Under the pieces are notes generated by a model, which saw only the letters and a program-made list of their open reading frames with translations, did not search any database and was not told the origin of the DNA. Position numbers and translations under genes: made by a program. A stretch of 40,227 bases of DNA from Acidimicrobiaceae bacterium. Lineage in GTDB: Bacteria; Actinomycetota; Acidimicrobiia; Acidimicrobiales; Ilumatobacteraceae. Location of the stretch: positions 1 through 40,227 of the forward strand of contig CANHST010000003.1 in the NCBI GenBank assembly GCA_947463235.1, written 5' to 3'. Positions 34,968 to 40,227 of this stretch are shown piece after piece (within the stretch, counting starts at the first letter, position 1; each line of letters opens with the position of its first letter).

Positions 34968-37379
34968 TCAGGCGTACCAGCCCACCACATCGACCGCCAC
35001 GTGGACCGCCGTACTGGGGGTGATGCACCAGCGACCGTTCGTGCTGTCCATCCCGACGACGCTGGTGGTGGCCGGGGCGGTGGGCGACATCCGCACCATC
35101 GACACCTGCGGCAGCGCCGCGGCACATGCGTGCGCCGTGAGATACCCGTTCGCGGCAGCGTTGGTGGCCGACACGCGGCCAGCAAGTGCCTTCACCGTCG
35201 CCGCTGCAGCGATACCGCGGACTCCCGTGACACCGAACGCCCGAGCCTGGCCCGCAGCCACATCGGCATCGAGGAAACGCTCGCCATTCACTGCGAAGTA
35301 CGAGGTGGTTGCACCCGGCCCGAACCATCCGCTCACGTCCACCGTGAGGTGCATCGCAGCGTTGACATACAGGCACAGACGGCCAGCAGCGCTGAGGTCC
35401 ACCTGCACGGTGACCGTGCTGTCCACACCGCCGGTGACCCGCATGGTGGAAGGTGCCGGCCGGGCCTCGTCGCAGGCGTACGCCGTCACCACGCCGCTTG
35501 CCGCGGCACCGGTCGAATGGATCGTCACCGACGCGGCGGTGGCACCGAGCGGCACGCGCAACGAGCCAGCGACCTGCACCGTCCGGACGTTGCCAGCCAC
35601 CGGCTTCGTTCCGCTGCGGCTATCGAAGAGTCGAGTTGCGGCGACGGGCTGGAACCGCAGGCCGGCTCCGGTTCCGTAGCTGCCGAAGAGATCCACCAAC
35701 AGGTCGGTCGATGCCGTGGTGGTGAGGCAGAACGTGCCATCAGCGCCCAGCGGCACCACCACCATCGACGACACCGTGCGGCCGGCAACGACCTGCAAGG
35801 CCGGGCCGACCGGCTGCGGTGAGCCACATGCCCATGCGCTCACCACGCCGTTGGCGGACGCTGCGAGCGACGTGAGATCGACCTCTACGGAACGGACGGT
35901 TGCCGCAAGGCCAGGGTCCACCACCATGGTGCAACCATCGCCGAGTGGCGCGATCACGCTGCCCAGCCCATGAGCGGTGTCCACGAGCCGAACCGGGCGC
36001 AGCGGAGAGAACTTCGTGGCCACGGGAGCTGCCAATACCCCGGTCACCACGGGAGCTGTCCTTCCGGCGCAGGCCACCACGGGCGAGCTGGCATCGCGTA
36101 CGTGGAACCATGTGTCCTTCAGGCCCATCGCCGTGCGGAACGCAGCCCCGCTGACCACCTGTGAGCCTCCGGATCCGGTGAGACGCAGGGTGAGCACACG
36201 CCCGCCCCATTCCCCGTAGCCGTTCCGGGTGAGCACCGTGATGCCGGAGAACGCGCCGATCGCCGGGTACTTGGCCGAGATCGCTGTGGGGGTGAGCGTC
36301 ACGGTCCAGTCGTGGTTCTTGTTCAACGCGGTGCCATCGCCCAGGTCGGGCACCGCTGCGAACGGTTGCAGCGCTCCCGAGCCGGGTGCCGTGTACCCAC
36401 CGTTCGAAGCGGAGAACATCGTGAGCGCAATCGCTCCGGTAGTCGAGCCCACACGACGAACCACGCCCGCTGTGGCCAGCACTGCCGCGTCGGTGGCCGG
36501 ATGTTCGACAGTCCGCAGTGTCACACCAGGGGCCTTGAAGGCCACCCCGAAATACGACTGGCAGATCATGTCGCAGACATCGGCGTAGGTGTACCACTGG
36601 TGCGCCAACGCGAAACTGCGTGCCGCAATCGCCTGCGCCTGCAGCGCTTGGGCACCGTTGCCGCCACCGGCCGTGGCCCAACCGGGCGACATCTCCATCG
36701 CGATCACCGTGCGGAGGTAGTGCTCCATCGGCAGCACATTCACGGTGCGGTTGTTGCCGCTGGTGTCGTTCAGCGCCCGAATGGTGCCGCGATACCAACG
36801 GAGGGTTCCGTTCGGTTCGCACGCGGCGAGCAACTGGGTGAGATCGGTGACGGCCAGCGAGTTCGCCGCGGTGCGCACCTCCACCGGACCGGTCTTGGTG
36901 GCAGCAACCAACGTCCAGCCGTTGGCAACCGGATCGTTGGAGGCGGAAGGGCACCGAGCGAGGTCGGTGCGCGCCCAGACCGAATAGACGCCGTTCGTGG
37001 CCGTCTCGCGAATGAGGACGGATTTCCAGTCGGTGCCGGTGAGGCCGGCCACCACCAGCGACCCATTCTCCACGGACACCGCCGTCTGCGCTCCGTCGAA
37101 GTGCTGGAGTCGCACGCGAACCATGGTGTCGAGCGGCACGGTGCCGGCCACGGTGCCGTTGTAGTAGTGAGCCAGAATCTGGCCCGCCGACCAACCCTTG
37201 TCGACCGCGTACCCGTAGGCACCCCACTGGCTGAGACCGATGCCATGTCCGTTGCCGTGACCATCGAGCACCACCGGTTCGACAACGACGGCGGGACGCG
37301 ATGCGGCCTCAACGGAGACGCCCGGCAGCCCACACCCCACCACCGCGAGCGCGGCAAGGATGAACTGACGGGAGCGCAT
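34968..37379 (-). CDS. Secreted SpoIID/LytB-domain protein with three D-V-x-G-W-F modules
   Basis: An 803-residue exported protein with a signal peptide ending near residue 26. The SpoIID part covers about 35-440: GHGNGHGIGLSQWGAYGYA, LPMEHYLRTVIAMEMSPGW (the Glu in this region is catalytic in SpoIID lytic transglycosylases), ALQAQAIAARSFAL, and a cysteine pair in DVCDMICQSYFG. From about 450 three modules of about 120 residues follow, ending in VDLFGSY (near 566), VDVSGWF (near 686) and VDVVGWYA (end), each with several cysteines. A peptidoglycan-modifying enzyme tethered by surface-binding modules is the likely role. Sporulation is not implied. It is divergent from the flippase-like gene. 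Confidence 0.9.
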   Translation of the reverse strand: MRSRQFILAALAVVGCGLPGVSVEAASRPAVVVEPVVLDGHGNGHGIGLSQWGAYGYAVDKGWSAGQILAHYYNGTVAGTVPLDTMVRVRLQHFDGAQTAVSVENGSLVVAGLTGTDWKSVLIRETATNGVYSVWARTDLARCPSASNDPVANGWTLVAATKTGPVEVRTAANSLAVTDLTQLLAACEPNGTLRWYRGTIRALNDTSGNNRTVNVLPMEHYLRTVIAMEMSPGWATAGGGNGAQALQAQAIAARSFALAHQWYTYADVCDMICQSYFGVAFKAPGVTLRTVEHPATDAAVLATAGVVRRVGSTTGAIALTMFSASNGGYTAPGSGALQPFAAVPDLGDGTALNKNHDWTVTLTPTAISAKYPAIGAFSGITVLTRNGYGEWGGRVLTLRLTGSGGSQVVSGAAFRTAMGLKDTWFHVRDASSPVVACAGRTAPVVTGVLAAPVATKFSPLRPVRLVDTAHGLGSVIAPLGDGCTMVVDPGLAATVRSVEVDLTSLAASANGVVSAWACGSPQPVGPALQVVAGRTVSSMVVVPLGADGTFCLTTTASTDLLVDLFGSYGTGAGLRFQPVAATRLFDSRSGTKPVAGNVRTVQVAGSLRVPLGATAASVTIHSTGAAASGVVTAYACDEARPAPSTMRVTGGVDSTVTVQVDLSAAGRLCLYVNAAMHLTVDVSGWFGPGATTSYFAVNGERFLDADVAAGQARAFGVTGVRGIAAAATVKALAGRVSATNAAANGYLTAHACAAALPQVSMVRMSPTAPATTSVVGMDSTNGRWCITPSTAVHVAVDVVGWYA

Positions 37380-37438
37380 GAACGGTCATCGGCACGGAGC
37401 GTGGCGAACTTGAACGTGTCGGACCGATTCCAGGCGAC

Positions 37439-37444
37439 TAGCCT
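37439..37444 (+). promoter_or_regulatory. Putative -10 box TAGCCT for flippase-like gene
   Basis: TAGCCT ends ten bases before a GTG at 37455 and favours that start over the in-frame GTGs at 37401 and 37416. Confidence 0.33.
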
Positions 37445-37454
37445 TGCTGGCTTG

Positions 37455-38783
37455 GTGGCCGAATCCGACGAGCAGTCCTCTTCCTCCCGAGCGCCGCTCC
37501 CTGAAGGCACCATCCCGGTGGGCATCGGGTTGCTCGTGGCCGGTCTGGCCAGCTTTGCGTTCCTGCGCGTCGGCAAGAACGCGATGGGCGGCGACGATGC
37601 CTTTGCGCCGGTTCTGTCGCTGTGGTTTGCCACATTTGCCCTAGCCCCGGGCTTCTTCCTGCCCCTCGAGCAGGAACTGGGCCGGGCCATTTCCGCACGC
37701 AGGGCGCTCGGGCAGGGTGGACGGCCCGTGGTCCGCAAGGTGGCAATGCTCGGTGCACTGCTCGCCGGTCTCGTGATCGCCGTGGTGCTCGCCTTCGGCG
37801 GGATCATCACCGACAGCTACTTCGACGGCGACTGGGTACTGCTGCTGGCGCTCGTGGTGGCCTTTGCCAGCTACGCCCCGGTTCACCTGGCGCGCGGTAT
37901 CGCCAGCGGGAGTGGCCGGTTCCGCGCCTACGCCGTGGTGATGGGCGCCGACGGCGCCGTGCGAGTCGTCCTCTGCATTGCGTTGGCGGTGGCGGGTGCG
38001 AAGAGCGCTGGCGCCTACGGCATGGCCGTCGCGCTGGCCCCGCTGGCCGGATTCTTCTACGTGCTCTCCCGCGGTCAACTGCGCACCGACGACGGCCCGC
38101 CCGCCACCTGGAGCGAAGTGACGCCGAACCTCGGCTGGCTACTGCTCGGCTCGGTGTTCGCCGCAGGACTGGTGAATGCCGGTCCCGTCGCCGCCAACCT
38201 GTTGAAGGCCGACGGGCAGGAGGAACTGGTCACCCAGTTCGGGTACGGCGTGCTGCTGTCGCGCATCCCGCTCTTCCTGTTCCAGGCGGTTCAGGCCGCC
38301 CTGCTCCCCCGCCTGGCCGGCTTGGCCGCACGTAACGAACTCGACGAGTTCCGGGCTGGCTTTCGCAAGCTGATGGTGATCGTCGTCGGCGTCGGTGCTG
38401 CCGGGGTGGCCGGCTCGTTCCTCATCGGCCCGTTCGTGATCGAGAAGATGTACGACGCCACCCTCACCAGTCGCACGATGGCGATGCTCGCCTTCGGCAG
38501 CGCCCTCTACATGGCGGCGTTGTCGATGGCGCAGGCGGTCATCGCCTTGAAGGGCCATGCGCTGGTGGCGCTCGGCTGGGGCGTTGGCATGGCCACGTTC
38601 GTGCTCGTCACCTGGCTCAGCAGCGACGATCTGTTCGAGCGGATCGAGTGGGGCCTGGTGGCATCGTCGCTTGCGGCGATGCTGGCGTTCGCCGTGTCGC
38701 TGCGCTCCCGGCTCCGGGCTGGCGTCACACCCACGGCGGATTCGATGATGGACGCCATCATCGACATGCCGTTCGAGAGCTGA
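37455..38783 (+). CDS. Polysaccharide flippase-like multi-pass membrane protein
   Basis: About 442 residues with 11-12 predicted TM helices in the arrangement of MOP-superfamily exporters (Wzx/MurJ-like): GTIPVGIGLLVAGLASFAFL first, a charged loop LEQELGRAISARRALG, APVHLARGIASGSGRF between middle helices, LLSRIPLFLFQAVQAALLPRLAGL, and a C-terminal half that repeats the pattern. Wzx-type proteins flip lipid-linked oligosaccharides. Neighbouring gmd and GT4 genes fit such a role. No residue is diagnostic, so the substrate remains open. The start is uncertain (GTG at 37401, 37416 or 37455); none has a good ribosome-binding site. The stop lies in a hairpin shared with gmd. Confidence 0.75.
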   Translation: MAESDEQSSSSRAPLPEGTIPVGIGLLVAGLASFAFLRVGKNAMGGDDAFAPVLSLWFATFALAPGFFLPLEQELGRAISARRALGQGGRPVVRKVAMLGALLAGLVIAVVLAFGGIITDSYFDGDWVLLLALVVAFASYAPVHLARGIASGSGRFRAYAVVMGADGAVRVVLCIALAVAGAKSAGAYGMAVALAPLAGFFYVLSRGQLRTDDGPPATWSEVTPNLGWLLLGSVFAAGLVNAGPVAANLLKADGQEELVTQFGYGVLLSRIPLFLFQAVQAALLPRLAGLAARNELDEFRAGFRKLMVIVVGVGAAGVAGSFLIGPFVIEKMYDATLTSRTMAMLAFGSALYMAALSMAQAVIALKGHALVALGWGVGMATFVLVTWLSSDDLFERIEWGLVASSLAAMLAFAVSLRSRLRAGVTPTADSMMDAIIDMPFES

Positions 38784-38806
38784 GGCTCAGCGCCTCGCGC
38801 TCTCGA
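38773..38806. terminator. Bidirectional hairpin covering both stop codons of flippase and gmd
   Basis: An 8-bp inverted repeat TCGAGAGC/GCTCTCGA (38773-38780 and 38799-38806), with an inner palindrome GCTGAG-G-CTCAGC (38779-38791), encloses both convergent stop codons, which are only three bases apart. Likely shared termination site; no T-run. Confidence 0.45.
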
Positions 38807-39767
38807 TGCGCAGGTCGTTGGCCACCATCATCTTCACCAGGCTGGGGAAGTCGACCTCGCGCTGCCAGCCGAGCTTCTCCTGCGCCTTGGTGGGGTCGCC
38901 GATGAGCAGGTCGACCTCTGCGGGCCGGAAGAACTTCTGGTCCTGACGCACGTAGCGCTGCCAGTCTTCGATGCCGGCCTCTTCGAAGGCGAGACGCACC
39001 AGTTCTTCGCCACTGTGGGTCTCGCCGGTGGCCACCACGTAATCGTCGGGCTCGTCCTGCTGCAGCATCAGCCACATGGCCTTCACGTAGTCGCCGGCGT
39101 AACCCCAGTCGCGCTTGAAGTCGAGGTTGCCGAGCACCAATTCGTCCTGCAGACCGAGCTTGATGCGGGCAACGGCGTTGGTGACCTTGCGGGTGACGAA
39201 CTCCAGGCCGCGGCGCGGACCCTCATGGTTGAACAGGATGCCGCTGCAGGCGTACAGGCCGTAGCTCTCGCGGTAGTTCACCGTGATGTCGTGGCCGAAC
39301 ACCTTGGCGCAGCCGTAGGGCGAGCGCGGGTGGAAGGGCGTGCGCTCGGTCTGGGGAATCTCGCGTACCTTGCCGAACATCTCGCTACTGCTGGCCTGGT
39401 AGAAGCGGATCGGGTTGTTCGTGGCCCCACCCACCATGCGCACGGCCTCGAGCATGCGCAGCACGCCCAGGCCGGTGATGTTGGCCGTCAGTTCGGCCTG
39501 GTTGAAGCTCAGCGCCACGAACGAGATCGCACCGAGGTTGTACACCTCATCGGGTTGGGTGCTCTCCAGTGCCTTCAACAGCGACGGAAGGTCGGCTAGG
39601 TCGCCCGGCACGGGCTCCACGTAGGGGAACTCGTCGCGCATCGCCGTGAGCTTGGGGTTGTTCTGCCCCTTGACCATGCCGAACACCTCGTATCCCTTGC
39701 TGTGCAGGAATTCTGCGAGGTGCTGGCCGTCTTGGCCGGTGATGCCGGTGATGAACGCGCGGGGCAT
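38787..39767 (-). CDS. gmd: GDP-mannose 4,6-dehydratase
   Basis: A 326-residue short-chain dehydrogenase/reductase (extended type) that converts GDP-D-mannose to GDP-4-keto-6-deoxy-D-mannose, precursor of fucose, rhamnose and perosamine sugars. Shown by the NADP loop [16 protein letters not shown], the catalytic Ser/Glu in [11 protein letters not shown], the Tyr/Lys pair in [30 protein letters not shown], and [18 protein letters not shown]. It is a little shorter than the E. coli enzyme but complete. The second enzyme (Fcl, Rmd or Per) is not in the window and may lie to the right. TAGAAT 30 bases upstream and GAAGAGAG near the ATG suggest a leadered transcript. Confidence 0.96.
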   Translation of the reverse strand: MPRAFITGITGQDGQHLAEFLHSKGYEVFGMVKGQNNPKLTAMRDEFPYVEPVPGDLADLPSLLKALESTQPDEVYNLGAISFVALSFNQAELTANITGLGVLRMLEAVRMVGGATNNPIRFYQASSSEMFGKVREIPQTERTPFHPRSPYGCAKVFGHDITVNYRESYGLYACSGILFNHEGPRRGLEFVTRKVTNAVARIKLGLQDELVLGNLDFKRDWGYAGDYVKAMWLMLQQDEPDDYVVATGETHSGEELVRLAFEEAGIEDWQRYVRQDQKFFRPAEVDLLIGDPTKAQEKLGWQREVDFPSLVKMMVANDLRIESARR

Positions 39768-39797
39768 GGTGTCTCTCTTCGTGGGGGAAGTCGCTCG

Positions 39798-39803
39798 ATT
39801 CTA
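39798..39803 (-). promoter_or_regulatory. Putative -10 box TAGAAT for gmd
   Basis: TAGAAT on the minus strand, 30 bases before the gmd ATG, gives a leader of about 24 bases with a GA-rich ribosome-binding site. It lies in the 97-base divergent gap with the GT4 gene. Confidence 0.4.
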
Positions 39804-39849
39804 CGGTTCGCGGCCTCATCGCGCCGACATGCCAGCCACACTGATCCGG

Positions 39850-39855
39850 TAGCCT
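39850..39855 (+). promoter_or_regulatory. Putative -10 box TAGCCT for GT4 gene
   Basis: TAGCCT ends nine bases before the ATG at 39865, with CCGAG between; near-leaderless arrangement like the GT2 gene. Confidence 0.38.
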
Positions 39856-39864
39856 CGGGCCGAG

Positions 39865-40227
39865 ATGCCCCCTCTTTCGGTTGCGTTCGACAGCGGACCC
39901 CTGCATGGTTCGAAGACCGGCATCGGTTTCGCCGTGGAAGCGATGCATGCCGAACTCCTTCGACGTGACGATCTGCAGGTGCGGCCATACGTGCTCAGCT
40001 TTCGCGCTGCGCTCGCCGCCGGAACCACCCGCCTGCCGCTTCCCGCACGGGCTGCCCACCTCGCCTGGGCCCGCTTCGACCACCCCGGCGTGGACCGCTG
40101 GCTGGGTGGCGTCGACCTGGTGCACGGCACCAACTATGTGGTGCCGCCCAGTCGCCTGCCCCGCATCGTGTCGGTGTACGACTGCTGGTTTCTCGAGCAT
40201 CCCGAACTGGCCGGGGCCGATGTGCGC
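39865..40227 (+). CDS. Glycosyltransferase family 4-like protein, partial (N-terminal 121 residues)
   Basis: The open frame from ATG 39865 runs off the right edge, and 121 codons are visible. The N-terminal Rossmann-like acceptor domain of GT4 enzymes is recognisable: AFDSGPLHGSKTGIGFAVEA (the glycine loop for acceptor recognition), VDLVHGTNYVVPP and RIVSVYDCWFLEHPEL. These match the 'HGTNxxxPP...VxDxxxLxxPE' pattern of mannosyl- and rhamnosyl-transferases in O-antigen-like clusters. The catalytic donor-binding half is beyond the window. Divergent from gmd, suggesting the surface-glycan cluster continues to the right. Confidence 0.85.
   Translation, partial: MPPLSVAFDSGPLHGSKTGIGFAVEAMHAELLRRDDLQVRPYVLSFRAALAAGTTRLPLPARAAHLAWARFDHPGVDRWLGGVDLVHGTNYVVPPSRLPRIVSVYDCWFLEHPELAGADVR

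Noticed and set aside
33165-35822. An 885-codon plus-strand frame opposite the GT2 and SpoIID-domain genes
   Set aside because: It crosses two real minus-strand genes and their intergenic gap, has low-complexity basic/His-rich composition and no recognisable domain.
34968-37379. SpoIID domain as evidence of sporulation
   Set aside because: SpoIID/LytB domains are widespread in wall-modifying proteins of non-sporulating bacteria; no other sporulation gene is present.

Overview
The window is high-GC, densely coding chromosome from an actinobacterium. I count 37 protein genes, two of them cut by the window ends. Marker families are a coenzyme F420 glutamate ligase (CofE/FbiB), MenB of the mycobacterial type, a group II truncated haemoglobin (GlbO type), a DUF3499 protein, a DUF5719 protein paired with a membrane GT2, and a manB/Trm112/ahcY neighbourhood also known around Mycobacterium Rv3248c-Rv3262. 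Exported proteins with D-V-x-G-W/Y-F modules suggest class Acidimicrobiia; that class assignment is inference. I saw no tRNA, rRNA, insertion sequence, prophage or CRISPR array, and no gene-free stretch above 100 bases.

Layout. 1-1494: crotonase-fold enzyme and alpha/beta hydrolase (minus). 1554-1994: small lipoprotein. 2056-6771: four overlapping plus-strand genes (class III aminotransferase, Lrp/AsnC regulator, pseudouridine-5'-phosphate glycosidase, two-domain lipoprotein), headed by a palindromic operator that covers the likely -10 box. 6778-8769: alpha/beta hydrolase, CofE and an SRPBCC protein (minus). 8801-10524: MenB and a TrmH-family methyltransferase (plus). 10514-17556: a minus-strand core run (secA, prfB, ftsE, ftsX, crotonase, small protein, glbO). 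17626-19518: HAD hydrolase, ComF and a YczE-like membrane protein. 19537-27771: minus-strand run DUF3499, CPBP protease, YfhO/PTPS-related membrane protein, manB, Trm112, exported module protein, ahcY. 27828-29761: ftsH. 29759-37379: minus-strand envelope block (SpoIID-domain protein with three modules, giant GT2 membrane protein, DUF5719 protein, thioredoxin-like protein). 37455-40227: flippase-like membrane protein, GDP-mannose 4,6-dehydratase and the start of a GT4 glycosyltransferase, probably the edge of a surface-glycan cluster (manB could supply mannose-1-phosphate).

Two observations stand out. First, twelve genes, mostly at the head of a transcription unit, carry a TA-N-N-N-T hexamer (often TAGCCT) 6-10 bases before the start codon and usually no Shine-Dalgarno sequence, which points to leaderless transcription as a common mode here; it also helps decide several starts. 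Second, the 2056-6771 operon joins amine/amino-acid metabolism, pseudouridine salvage and a secreted two-domain esterase under one apparent Lrp-type operator, a combination I do not recognise as a described system.
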